A stretch of 64,000 nucleotides of DNA. Source: Punctularia strigosozonata HHB-11173 SS5 (taxonomy: Eukaryota > Basidiomycota > Agaricomycetes > Corticiales > Punctulariaceae). The notes below the pieces were generated by a model, which searched no databases, had not been told where the DNA came from, and saw only the letters and a program-made list of their open reading frames with translations. The stretch is taken from the NCBI RefSeq assembly GCF_000264995.1, contig NW_006767447.1, positions 498,268 to 562,267 of the forward strand, written 5' to 3'. Below, piece by piece: positions 45,459-56,883 of this stretch (the stretch's first letter is position 1; each line of letters starts with the position of its first letter). The position numbers and the translations under genes were made by a program.

Positions 45459-46564
45459 ATGCCGGACAAACTCCAAGGCAAACGCATCGTCATCGTCGGT
45501 GGTACCAGTGGTCTCGGTAGGTTCCCCTGAGTCTTAGCCCACTGCATGCATATATGCTAACGGGTCACTTTGAAGGCTTCGCAGTCGCCAAGGCCGCTTT
45601 GTATGCTGGGGCCTCCGTGATAGTCTCCTCTTCGAATCAGGGAAGGGTTGACGCGGCCGCGAAGAAACTTTCGGACCTCGGCACTGGTCAGTCCGTGGAA
45701 GGTCGCGTATACGACGTCAAGGCCGGCGAAAGCGCCAGCAAGGAGTTCTTTGAAGCGTTGCCCGAGTTCGACCATTTAGGTAGGGACCTCCACATCTTCA
45801 TCCCTTCGCTGAGCGTTTGACACTAATCCGCTCGGCAGTCTGGACGGCGGGAGATCTCCTCCCGTTAGGCTATCCTGATCATGATTTAGCCAACATTCAT
45901 GGTCGGTCTTGGTCTCCGTGCATGCATTTCAAATATGTCGCTCATCTCTCCTTCATGCGATATAGATGCATTTGTGACGCGGACCACGGGTCCCATTTAC
46001 GCCGGCAAGTACGCTCCCCCGCGTATGCCCAAGAACTCAGACTCCTCGATCACATTCACGATCGGCTTGGCCACCCGAAAGCCGCCGAAGGGATGGGCGC
46101 TAGTAACCGCCGTTGGTGGCGCCACCGAGCGTTTCACGAAGGGACTGGCGGTTGAGATCGCGCCGATCAGAGTTAACGTCGTCAGCCCGGGCTTGGTCAT
46201 CACGGAGGTGAGGAGCGATCTCGACTTACGTATTCACAACTATTCTCATCGCCGTGATACGACATCGCGCAGTTCTTGGACCATCTGCCGGCGGAGGATG
46301 TGAAGGCCATGATTGATCACCAGACCATGGCGCTCCCGGTGAAGCACGTTGCCGATGCTGATGAGGTGCGCCTCACTTATTCTGCGATGAAGTCGATCTG
46401 AACGCATCTTGCACCCCTCTCCCCAGGCGGCTGAGGCTTATCTGTACTTGCTGGTATGAATCGGAGATCTTCATCCATGCGCATGTGCTGACGAGTTGTT
46501 ACAGAGGTGTGCGTATGTCACAGGGGAAACCCTGAACGTCGACGGTGGAGCCGTCCTGGTATGA
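45459..46564 (+). CDS. short-chain dehydrogenase/reductase, atypical
   Basis: 248-residue SDR. Cofactor motif IVIVGGTSGLGFAVAKAALY near the N-terminus; later VWTAGDLLP in place of NNAG, and RVNVVSPGLVITE and LNVDGGAVLV as in classical SDRs. Seven exons: 45459-45516, 45576-45779, 45839-45901, 45966-46207, 46273-46365, 46427-46453 and 46505-46564, all in frame. The usual active-site YxxxK is absent; the region reads PKGWALVTAVGGATERFTKG. The same replacement is familiar in an SDR subgroup with RPxxGW-type text, so this is a family trait rather than decay. Substrate unknown; catalysis by the standard Tyr mechanism is unlikely. Confidence 0.82.
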
Positions 46565-49500
46565 ATCATTGACTGCACCCATAAAAATGGACGGCGACGA
46601 GAATATGTCATGTTATGTATGTGCTACATCCCTAGCACAATCCGTCTTGACGCGAGAACTGCTCGAAGAACGCTACCGCATCTTCGGGGGTCTCGACGGC
46701 ATCAATCTGCCTCTGCCTCTCCACGACCGTTGGATGAGGCTGACAATCCCGCTCCGACTCGGTCTTGGGTCGCTTCGGCGAGGGTACATCGGGTGCCCCC
46801 GCGCGTACCGCGAGACTATCGTCTTCGCGCTTCCGCTTCAGCGACGTCGACGGGTCGGGTGAGGGCACGACCTTCGGGGCGGGTTCGGCGGGCTGCACCG
46901 CGATGAGCTTGTCATTCTTGCTGGCGACGGACGGCTTGCGCTTGAGGATAGACGCAGCTTTCGCCTTGGGAGTGGCCTTGGCCTTGTTAGTCAGTGGCTT
47001 TGCCGTGGCCGGCGGAGCGGGCGTTGGCGTTGAGACGCTAGGGCCGGGAGTCGAAGTAGATGCAGCGGTGGAGGGCGGCGTGCGCACGGAGGCGGCCGTG
47101 AGATTCGGCGGGAGATGCGTCGCTGTTTCCTTACCCGCGGTGGCCGGTGAGTTCATCGATGCCTGCGGTGGCCGTTGAAGCACAGCTTGCGGCGCTTGTG
47201 GTTGGATCTGCGGATGCTGCTGCTGGTGAAAGCCTTGCTGAGCTGACACCGGCCTTTGCCCAGGTATCATCGGTCATCCTTAGGGCGGAATCATGCCGTG
47301 AAGAACTGGTGGTTGCACGACGTGCTGCTACTGCTGTTGTGCATTTTGACTAGCTTGTCAGAGCTAAGAGGTTCTTGAAGACCTCCTCGGCAGTTTGGGC
47401 TTGTGATATCATCGACTTCACTGTGTTGAGGTCCCTTTGTACTTCGGCGTCGCAGAGGACATCAGGATTTCCTGTTGATGTGCAAGGAGAGTCTACACGA
47501 GCACGATTCAATTGTTGCGGGAAAAATTAGAACGTCGGAGAATACTCACAATGACAACTAGCTTGCGAAGAGTGGGCTCGTCCCTTAGAATGGCAGCGTA
47601 CCACGGCAGTCTGGGATCCAGGTCACTGGCAATGCGGAGGAGGTGCTCAAACGCTTGAAAATACTCCAGTCACTGCTCGTCCGGTAGGATCAGTTGCTGG
47701 ACCCTAGCCGGATCCCGGTTAGCGATGAAATCCTGCTTGAACTTCTGTACGATCTTGACCGCGTTCTGCGCTTGAACCTGCATCGGCGGCATGATTGCTT
47801 GGCGCTGCGAAGACTGCTGTGATGTTGATTTTTAGAATCCCCGATTTGCCAGGCCAAACGTTGGGTCGGGCAGTCACCGGGTAGGTTGAGGGATGTCCTT
47901 ATTTTATCCAAATGGGTGTACCGCAGTTTGTAGCCTAATGGATAAGAATCCGGGCGAGAGGTCTCGGGTCTGGGAGCGTGGGAAGGCTCAACCAGGGCAA
48001 GAAAACGGGATGCAGCGGAAGGGCGTCAACTCGGGACGCTTATATATCGTAGATACGTAATAGAGGGACATTGACTCCGGTCTGGGAGAATGCGCTAGAC
48101 GTGTTGAAGTGTCGGGGAGGAGATATGTTGATATTCACTCGAATCACACTTAGGAACTTAGGGACTCAACCAACTGATGTGGGAGAATTAAGATGCATTG
48201 CTGAGGACTGAAGAGCCTCTTTCATAGATGGTACAAGGCTAAGGCTACGGCCGAAACGAGGTACCTAAGCCCGAAACCATCGAGAGTGAAAATAAATGGG
48301 GGCTGAGAGAAGAGGATGAAGCGATTCTGGAAAGCTCTAGGACGGCCTTGAAGTCGTCTGGAGCGGTGGAGATCTCAAAATAAGAAACAGGAACAAGGAG
48401 GAATAGTTGGAGCGGCGTCATTGCATATGCATCGAGCGGCGGCTTCCTGTTTTCGAGGTAAATCTCAATTTTAGAGAGTTAAAACGTATTTCCTGGGCCT
48501 TGCAGACGGGTTGTAACTGGCCGAATGGTCGAAACACATCGGGAAAGGCACTGCTTGAAGTGTGGAAGCGGTTTGAGGGTGTTCTGAAGCCTCTAGAATC
48601 CGTGGATCCCGATACGAGGGGCGGACGCAGGCGATTACCCGAAAAGGGAATTCACACGCCCAAAAGGGCAAGGGGCTGTGTCGAGCCGCCCTGCTCCTGC
48701 TCACGGGAATTGCTGACTTGAGGCTCGCTCGCTCACTCTGCTGGTCGGGCTCTTCGTATCTCGTAGTGTGTATTATCTTGCTATTCTACTCAGATACGGG
48801 CCTGCGGCATGACACTGCTGCTGCTACTGTTGGCCATGCTGTCCGAGATGAACGAACATTTCTTGTCCTTGCTGCTCGTTGGTCTGCCGAGACATCCCGA
48901 ATGGATGCTGTTGCTGTTGTGGCATCTCCGCGGGGTCGTTGTCGCGCGGCGGGTGCCCAAACCTGTGGCTGCTGAGTCGCAACGGGAACAGGGAAGTTGG
49001 GCTGTTGGGGTTGTTGAAGCATGGCTGCGCCACGATGACGTATCGACTCGTACTTCTCTTGTATTTTGCTCGTTACAAGCAAACGTTATTTACCGCTGCC
49101 TGTGTATCGATCCGTATTTATAAGGCGACGTGACAACATGGATAATACAACCAAAGCCAGGCAAGAACTTTTACGGAGGAAGTAAGCAGAGATCTCTCGG
49201 GACGGACGAGTCTTATCCGTGCATATATGTATGGCGTGATGGAGGATCACAGGTTTGCTCCGCCGCCGAGTCCCTTCCGGATCTGCGCCCGCTATTGCTC
49301 GTTCACGCCCTGAGTCTTGTCGAATACGGCATTTGCGCCCGCTGCTGCTCGCTCTGCTGCAGCTGGGTACGGTGCCGTTCGATGAGCGCGATGAGCTCCT
49401 CCTGCAAGCCGGCAGCGCGCATCTGCTGCACGGTTGAGTGCGCGTGCTGCAGCATGAGCTGCATCGTCGCTACATCTGCGGGCCGCTGAGCCGGCCTCAC

Positions 49501-49606
49501 CGATTGACCGTTCGCGGCCATGCCCGGACGCTGTTGCAATTGTAGACCTTGCGCGCGCCGTTACTTAACCTGTTCTGGTCGCGTGACCTGTTCTGGTTGT
49601 AGTACG

Positions 49607-50262
49607 TGGGGATGGGCAACGCCCAGCCAAAAATTCGACTCCGACATAACTTCCCACACATAGCACTGCCACGATAATGAAGGTACCGGACACAGTGTCA
49701 TGTCCGACCAGTCTCTGCAGTCAACCGTGCCAGCTGACATTTAGGACTGTAGAGAGACTACCAATGAAATTTGATTCTCGAGAGAATGTTCAAAAAAGAA
49801 TTTCTTTCCTTGTCCTCTGAGTAGTGTAAACTGATATCAGCACCGCTTAAAAGGGCCAAACATGAAAATCTATCCTCAACATATTGTCTATTGGCACCCA
49901 AAAGAATATTATAGAACGGTTTTGCAATTTTAGAACCTTTGTGGAAGGTACGGCACTTGGTGCAAGAAGATCTCTTTTTGCGGGAGTTTGAGCGTCGAGA
50001 GTCAGCCACTAAACTCCGCACAGCCACTTGGCGGTGCTCTGTAAGAGGGAGCGCGTAGTTTGCAGCAACCAAGGGTGTTTAAATTTGATTAGATAGTAAG
50101 ATATGTCAGTTTATCTATTTTTGAAAGCTTCGCAGAATTTATGACTTGGGAGAAAGGTCGAGGAATGAGGTTGGACACACAACAACGCGCACATCAAGTA
50201 AATGCGTGGCAGTGTAACCGTGGGATTGGTTACGCCTACTTCGTAGGCGTTGCCCATCCCCA
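49607..50262 (-). mobile_element. TIR element copy 2, 656 bp, inside the ARID gene
   Basis: Ends TGGGGATGGGCAACGCC and, inverted, GGCGTTGCCCATCCCCA. Flanked by a perfect 7-bp duplication TAGTACG at 49600-49606 and 50263-50269. The body matches copy 1 (28244-28910) in reverse orientation, including the small palindrome near one end. No transposase frame. The crisp target duplication indicates a younger insertion than copy 1. Class is DNA transposon; a 7-bp duplication does not fit hAT (8 bp) neatly, so no superfamily is given. Confidence 0.85.
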
Positions 50263-50604
50263 TAGTACGCTAGCTCGAACTCGAGCAGGTACGTGTCAAT
50301 GTCATAGCAGGCCTGCAGGCCTTGAGCTGCTCCTGGTGCACATTTGGCGGGCTCGTGCCCGTTTCCGGGGAAAGCGACAAAGCCCAGACGTCCACCGATG
50401 ACGGGCCACAACTCTTTCTGCGTCACCTACGACTATGAGTCAGAAAATGCGGGTGAAGGATCGGAGGGTCGACTACACCTGTTTCCGACCACCTTCTCGC
50501 ATAACCTCATAATGGTCGACCGGTCGATGGTCAATCTCCATCAACCGCTTGTCATGCTGAATGGCCTTCTGGTTGCATTTCGTGCGATACGCAGTCGAGA
50601 ACTT

Positions 50605-50644
50605 GATCTGGTCCACCGGCGGAGGCATGACCCACTGTATCTGA
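50605..50644 (-). repeat. 40-bp direct repeat, unit A
   Basis: Matches 51563-51602 with three mismatches; both encode QWVMPPxVDQI on the minus strand. A duplicated piece of the ARID gene rather than a transposon. Confidence 0.7.
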
Positions 50645-51562
50645 TCCATATGGGTCGCGCCCATCATCGGCTGGGCACTAGCAATGGGTTGACTAACGAT
50701 GGGTTGAGGAGGGATGAGGTTCGGGTGCGGGGTCGTTCGAGCGGATATCTGCGGCGGCGACTGCAGCTGAGGGTGGGGAGGAATCTGCCTAGGGCTGGGT
50801 TGCATGTTAGGCAGGTGCGGCTGGCTCATGCCCTGAAAGTGCGGAGTAGGCTGACGCTGCGTCGGCTGACCGGGAAAGGGCTGCTGGGAGCCAGGCGGAG
50901 ACCATCCGGGTTGACCCACGTTCGCCGACCGTGGGTGAAGCGGTGGCGAAGACGAATGAGGGCTGGCTCGCGATGGTCAGGATAAAGTCTTCATAGGAAG
51001 CATGATTGAGGACTCACGGTATCGATTGACCCATTGTCGGGTTCATTGCGTTGACCAGCGTGCTCGGCATCTGTTGCGTATGCTGCGAGCGGAGTTTGTT
51101 GATACGCGCTGCAAGTTGTTGCACCATCGCCCTCTGCCGCTGTATGGCATCCTGGAGCTGGGATAATCGGCTGAGGGAGAATTTATCGGACATGCCTGCG
51201 CGAGCATCATGCAGCTGGTTGAGTTGGCCCTCTAAATCATGCATGTGTGCCCGGACCCGCTGGGCCTGTTCGATGGTCTGCATATTGACCGGAGCGCCTG
51301 GGTTGAGCATGCCAGGCTGAGGGAGCTGATTACCCTGCGGCATGGCGAGGTGGTTGCCAGCCTGCTGCTGACCGTCCATGCCACCATGCATGGGGGCAGC
51401 GGGATTGAACGCGTTCTGGGGGTGATGAGCGCCCGTGCTGGGCTGGACCATGCCGTTTCCAGTGTTGAGGGATCCGGCTTGCAGCTCGTGAAGGCCGCCG
51501 GGCTGCTGATGCTGCTGTTGGCCCCCCATCGTGGGAAGGTTGAGTTGACGCGTTTGGAACCT

Positions 51563-51602
51563 GATCTGGTCCACCAGCGGAGGCATAACCCACTGCATCT
51601 GA
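51563..51602 (-). repeat. 40-bp direct repeat, unit B
   Basis: Partner of 50605-50644. It lies 43 bp from the kinase stop codon and forms the very first codons of the ARID gene that I can see, so it may mark a rearrangement point. Confidence 0.6.
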
Positions 51603-51644
51603 GTGTAGCACTGTAAGTAGATGCTTACCGCCGGTATGAAGACG

Positions 51645-52978
51645 TTATACCCTAATTTTTTTGATTTGAGCCAGGGCCTGAGATGCGGTAGGACGGTAGT
51701 TGCCCCAGCAAGCCTGAATGATGTCCCATATACCTTCATCAGGTACAGAAACAATGCAGTCATCCGGCTGTGGGCGATTCAGGCGTTCTCCCTTGAGCAG
51801 GCAAGCGATCACAGAACAATCACGGGGAATTTCATAGAATGGAGGCTTCAGGGTGATTATCTGGAAGAACACCTCTTCAGATCAAGCTCACGATCAAAGA
51901 TGAATAGAAGTGACCTCAAGACACAGGCATCCAAAAGAGTACATATCGGTTGAAAAGGTGCGCTTGAAGTCGGACTCGAAGAGCTCGGGGGCCGTCCATC
52001 GTGGATTCCCACGACCTTTTGTGGATTTGTCGTGGATTTGATCCAGTAAAGATATCAAGCCAAAGTCTGAGATGTATGCTCGACCATTTTCATCCAATAG
52101 TATGTTTACCTGGAAGGGTTTATGCTCCTTTGAGATCTGCGAATATTTAGAGTAGCACTGCGTGAACGCACTGCACGCAGGTCACCATGGACGTAATGTT
52201 GTCCATGCAAATAGCAAAGCCCCTCCAGAATGTCACGAATCTACTTGATTCATCAGCGCATTCGGGAGGCTGAACATTGCTTGATACTACGCACGACAGG
52301 AAGGAGATGTAATCTCTCGCGTTCGCGCTCTGCATGCGTGGACAGATTTCCACCCCGCATACATGGAGATATCATGCACACGGAGCTGCGTAGATCGCAA
52401 TCTTGATACAACCCGAGGAATGGAACGATACACGGATGCCGGAGCTGACGCCATGCAAGTGCCTCTCGACAAAGCATCTGCGCATCATGAGCATAAGCAG
52501 GCGAAGGATTCACACAGCAACGACTGAATGCTGACCTTCTGATGGGCTTCGGGGTTTAAGGTGCCTTCGAATATGCGCAATCGTTTCAATACCACGGGCC
52601 GGTCCTCATATGTTCCCCCAAATACATCGGCAAAACCACCGGTTCCAATTAGCCGATCGGAGGATGATTGGACCTTTTTCAGGAAGAGGGATGACGGTAT
52701 GACACCGCTTTTGTCAGAAAGCGTACGCAGCATACCGCAAGCAATGCGCCGAAGATCAGAATAATCGGGACACACGGTGATATCTTTTACTATATCAATG
52801 TGAGAGAATGGTCCGGAGCGATCCAAAAACTGCGCGAGCATAGGGTCAGGATCCGTCCGTAATTAGTATGTGTGGGGGAGCGCACCTCTTGGAGCAAGTT
52901 GAGGAAGGAGTCGGCCTCGTTATCACGAAGCACGTATATGGCGCTATGCCACTCTTGATACCTGATTACGATGCACAT
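51645..52978 (-). CDS. TKL-type protein kinase
   Basis: Protein kinase of the expanded agaricomycete tyrosine-kinase-like group, at least 352 residues. Six exons: 52886-52978, 52536-52829, 52298-52477, 52172-52240, 51915-52109 and 51645-51872, all in frame. Kinase landmarks are complete: IGTGGFADVFGGTY (Gly loop), VVLKRL (Lys), LRHPCIVPFLGLYQ, YVHGDLRAVNILLDENG (catalytic loop with HGD for HRD), ISDFGL, RWTAPELF and FSTDMYSFGCLCLE. HGDL is common in fungal TKL kinases, so it should be active. ATG 52978 is the first in frame, but the frame is open further upstream, so more N-terminal sequence is possible. Substrate unknown. It sits directly upstream of the ARID relic on the same strand. Confidence 0.85.
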
Positions 52979-53498
52979 ACGGCGAATGACTTCTAGTTCG
53001 TCCGCAGTGGCCGAAGCCTTGATTAGAGCATTTTGTCCGAGCCCTAGTTGAAAGCTCAGCTAAAGTCGGTTCGAATTCAGTACCTGGTCGACGAAGATGT
53101 CCAATATGTACGCACAGACAACAGCCACGTTTGGAATCGATGATAATGAACCAGGCAAAAGAGGAGGTATTGCGAGTCACTCTCTTGGCTGTACTCCTTA
53201 ACCTGAAGTAGATGCCTATCTTCCCTCGTGTCATGGAAGGGCGCATATATAGAGGAGGAAACATGTACGTGACAAGCTTGGCATCAGTCGTTTCATCGTC
53301 TTGGAACGCGCTAACTTCTGTACTGAGAGCGACAGCAAGGTTCTGTGCATATGTATATATATTCGATTTAGTGCCACAATCGAAGAGGACAGATGACGAG
53401 AGGTGGGTTGCTCACAAAGGAGGCTCGATTTTGGTTACAACAATGCGAGAGGGCATCGAGGATCTCTTCCTTCGTACTTCGGCTAGCTATCTTGGAGG

Positions 53499-53964
53499 TC
53501 AGTTTGAGCATCGCGTGTATTCTATGTGATTACACTGGAATTGAATCGCGAGGTCCCTATCTTCGGCGTCCACGTCCGGCTTCACTCCGACAGCATCCGG
53601 CCAAAGGTATGCTGGATAGTGATGGGGATCCGCGCCGGGAATGGATTCGTCGGTGGGATCTTTCCAGAGACCATCTGACAGTTCGAGATCATGAGCAAGA
53701 GAGTATTGAGTCAGACAATTAGCCTTGCTCCGCACCGAGAAGATCAGGCCCGATGTCTATCGGTTCATCCTTGACTTTCGCCTGCAGGTCTACCGGTCCA
53801 TCTCTCGAGCGCTTTCCAGATCGTTCTCCTTCGGGGAACTGGCCGTTGGGACTGCGATGGCGCTTTCCAAGCGACGAGGATACGAGAAGTGTAGACATTC
53901 CGGAGATGGGGCAGAGAATCGGGACGGGAAGGGAGAGATGGATCACGCGAGAGCCGTGCTGCAT
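53499..53964 (-). CDS. small basic/acidic protein of unknown function
   Basis: About 134 residues from two exons (53736-53964 and 53499-53674) joined by a 61-bp GT-AG intron. The joined text KVKDEPIDIGPDLLDGLWKD runs across the splice, which supports it. The first half is Lys/Arg/Ser-rich with a nuclear-localisation look (GKRHRSPNGQ, SGKRSRDGP); the second is acidic (ESIPGADPHHYPAYLWPDAV). KxEP-type VKDEP could be a SUMO site. Starts at ATG 53964 or 53898. An alternative 3' splice (donor 53509 region) would change the last dozen residues. No family recognised. Confidence 0.5.
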
Positions 53965-54205
53965 ACCCAGAGGCAAAGCTATTCATCATCGGCGCCAATC
54001 GTGAGACGCACATTAGGGCAGGAAGCGCCCATTAGTCAGCACGTCAGCCTCGGTAACTTGGCCTAGTATGGGATGAGTTGGGGATGAGATCCGTCGCCGA
54101 CATTGTGATGGACCGCGATGACATGCATGTTCCCAGCTCATGACACGCTTCACAATCGTACTTATAGCTCAACCAACACCATCATACCAAAAAACTGACG
54201 AAGCT
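53965..54205. other. short gap
   Basis: Promoter of the small gene and 3' flank of the next SDR; nothing distinct. Confidence 0.4.
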
Positions 54206-55243
54206 CACCACTGGCATTCCTTGCCGCTATGATCCCGAAACTGCCCGCCAGCATCGTCGCGCTTCGCTTCTTCCACCAGTTTAGCGATCCGTCGTCCCAC
54301 CTCGTCTGCGGATAGGACATCAGGCGAAACCGATGTGGAATCTATGAGGGCCCCAGCACCAGTGACTGCGCGACGTGCGATGAACGTTCGTCCATTGAAA
54401 CGTTCATCGTGATACTACTCACACAGGTCTGTCATGACGGGACCAGGTGCGATGGAGAAGGACACTGCGGAGCAACAGCGTTTACGTCAACCTTTGGTGC
54501 GAAGACCGGACGGCTGGCCACTCGCCTAGCCCGTCGCTGGCGTACTCGACGTGTAATCTCTTCGAGAGGTAGTTGACGGCGGCCTTCGACATTCCGTACG
54601 GGAGGAAACCTAAGGGGACCTCGGTTCCCCTCGCGATGCTCCCCGCTATGGAGGATATGATGGCGAACTTGGGATCCGCGGTGCTAGCTTTCAGGAGGGG
54701 AAAGGCCGTCTGGAATAGCACCAGAGGTCCGATCGAGTTGACCTACAGAGCGCCCGTTGCCCGTGGCGTAAGGCCTGTCCAGCATCTCGGCTCACTTCGA
54801 AATGACGCGAAACTTCAGAAGCGGGCGCTTCGGCGCTCGGATCGGCCCAAGTCAGGATACCTGCGCGCCGTCTTCCGTGAGTGATTGTAACAAAGGCTCG
54901 TAAATCCCCGCCTACCAGCGATAGCGATGACCGCATCGAGGCGCGTCCGACTTGGTCCTTGATCTCACCAATGGCGCGCTCGTTGTTCGCCTTGTCGGCA
55001 GAAACGAGCTGCACGACGTGCAGTTTCCCGGGATGTTGTGCTCCCAGATCTTTGAGCGCGTCCGCGGATGATAGGTCGCGCACGCCGGCGAAGACCGCGA
55101 CGTCGTCGCGAGCCACCAGAGCGGCGATGATACCCAAACCTTGTTCAACATCAGCATACACGTCGTCGCGAGGGGAGCCTTACGTGCCCAGACTCACCAA
55201 TGCCGCGGTTAGCTCCGGAGACGAGATAAACGACAGGTGCCAT
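54206..55243 (-). CDS. short-chain dehydrogenase/reductase with an apparent frameshift
   Basis: Classical SDR by text: VYLVSGANRGIGLGIIAALV across intron 1, VFAGVRDLSSADALKDL, SRHFEVNSIGPLVLFQTAFP, IISSIAGS and YGMSKAAVNYLSKRLHVEY with Ser-Tyr-Lys catalytic residues, SIAPGPVMTDL, and a C-terminus GGQFRDHSGKECQW. At about 54940-54945 the reading frame changes within a few bases, between EIKDQVGR and LDAVIAIAG (either two extra bases or one missing), with no room for an intron. An intron at 54465-54525 has a GC donor (GCGAGT). If the frameshift is real the protein is truncated and the gene is a young pseudogene; a base-call error is the alternative. Confidence 0.7.
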
Positions 55244-56219
55244 GTTAGGATGTGAACTGCAAAGCAGAATGTCTGGAAATTCCCGTAGCCCGTGCGTCGA
55301 GTATACATCTCGACTTCGGTCGGATGAACGGGTCACGGCGGTCGCTACGTATACGTCGTATAGTGTCTTGCTAAGCTACTTGCTTAGCAAGACCGTTGGA
55401 GAACCGTTGATATTTCACCAGATCCGTATCAGGGCCGAAGGCCTGGTCCTATCCCCGGTAACCTCGCAAGGAGATACAACAGCATGAAGTACCAGAGAAA
55501 ACAGATGTCAGAGATGTACATTATGATCTTCTCGTCCAGCCCAGTCCGAGAAACGACAAGTCCAATGGCAGGTCCAGATGACAGTAGGCTTTGTCGTCTC
55601 AGGCTTGAAGCCCGAAACGTCGTGTGAGCGAGCTTGCTTGACTCTGCGACTTGCTGGGTTGACCTCATACGTATGCGTATAACTCCACAATCATCCGCTT
55701 TTCCGGCGAGTGCATCGGAGGAGCTGTATTTATACCATGCGGGTGCCTGTGTTCGACGTCTAGCATCCTTGTCGAACATCTAAGGATAGCTGGCACGGCG
55801 AATCAGCTGCGAGATTGGATGCTGGACCGACGCAGATAGATCCATTCAACACCCATTTGGCCAGGCGGTGAGACCGGATGTGTGAGTATAAGCTGAGACT
55901 GAGAACCAGGCCGGATGAAAAGGGCTGGATGAATTGATCTGACTTTGTGATCGTCGCGCCGGTCAGCTCGTGGCCCGCCGCACGACCGTTTCCTTCACGC
56001 CACTTCGAGGGGGGCTCGTTCCGCCCGCCCTGCCTCCCTTGACGCAGCATGGCGTGCGGCTAAAGTGGCCGACCCTCTAGAAGGCCTTCGTCACAGCCCC
56101 CCCCTTCGAGACCATACATAAGACGGCCTTGGCACGATGTTTCACCCCAGGTTGTCTGTTCCCCCGACTACCTCGACCCCGTCCGCATCACGAACCCGTT
56201 CACGACCACGAAATCCGCG
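55244..56219. other. intergenic, divergent flanks
   Basis: About 1 kb without coding. Promoters of the SDR and of the secreted protein at 56220. A minus frame at 55429-55779 has no support. Confidence 0.45.
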
Positions 56220-56883
56220 ATGCTCTCTCTGCAAATCTTCACCGCCCTGATCGCGCTCTTGGTGTCGCCTTTTTTGGCGAGCGCAAGGCCCGCCGCTCGC
56301 CGGAACGTGAACAACTTCTTCCTGGTGGCCACGCCGACCAAGACCGCCCACCCGACCACCTCGACGGGCCTCAACCTGATCGACCCCTTCCACCAGGAGC
56401 AGTTCTTCCTGCGCGCCCAGGAGGACGCGGCATCGTACTCGGAGTTCAACCTGACCAAGTGAGCCTCGTCGACGTTATATACATACCCGCCCCGTGTACG
56501 CGACGAAACTGATCTGTGTTTCCGAAAGGGGGACGCTGGAGACGCTCGCCATGCCCCCGAACCTCTTCACCCTGGAGACGTACGAGTCCAACATCGACAC
56601 GGACTCTGGCGAGTTCTTCTTCCTTCCCGAAAGCGGCACGCCCGGCTTGTTCTCCTTCCACGGTCAATGGCTAGCCTTCAACGGGTCCACGTCCGGCTTT
56701 ACGATCTGCGAGCCTTCCAATGCCATCGAAAATCCCGTCGTAAGCGCTGTACGCGATCCTGCTCTCATGCGGTGACTCTCATATGTCACTTTTCCTCAGG
56801 TGTATTGGAAGGGTACCGACTCGACTTGCGTGGACACGTTCATATTCAGGACCACGACCGATCCCGCCTCGACATCGACATAG
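56220..56883 (+). CDS. small secreted protein of unknown function
   Basis: 177 residues from exons 56220-56458, 56529-56739 and 56800-56883. Clear signal peptide MLSLQIFTALIALLVSPFLA, then a basic processing-like stretch (RPAARRN). Mature text LNLIDPFHQEQFFLRAQED, SGFTICEPSNAIENP and STCVDTFIFRTTT has two Cys that could pair. Resembles common fungal hypothetical secreted proteins (small, all-beta-looking). No catalytic motif. Intact and well spliced. Confidence 0.75.

Larger units (their letters stand above)
46632..51600 (-). pseudogene. ARID (SWI1-like chromatin remodeller) gene, interrupted and decayed
   Basis: Gln/Pro-rich, ARID-containing protein resembling the SWI/SNF subunit SWI1. Minus-strand order: Q-rich exon 51014-51600, then a P/Q-rich exon ending with the ARID start (DQIKFSTAYRTKCNQKAIQH, LMEIDHRPVDHYEVMREGG), a short intron, and KELWPVIGGRLGFVAFPGN to LLEFELAY. 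At that point a 656-bp TIR element is inserted. Q-rich text resumes at 49539 (AADVATMQL-like), 49082, 47800 and 47270. Near 47671 the text LPDEQ is followed by TGA and then LEYFQAFEHLLRIASDLDPR, so a conserved Trp codon seems lost. 48000-48780 holds no coding. The gene also seems to lack its N-terminus next to the kinase. Likely a dead copy. Confidence 0.65.

Noticed and set aside
47928-47990. tRNA-like A-box text TAGCCTAATGGATAAG
   Set aside because: No B box, no acceptor stem and no anticodon arm could be folded around it; at most a chance match or a very old tRNA-derived piece.
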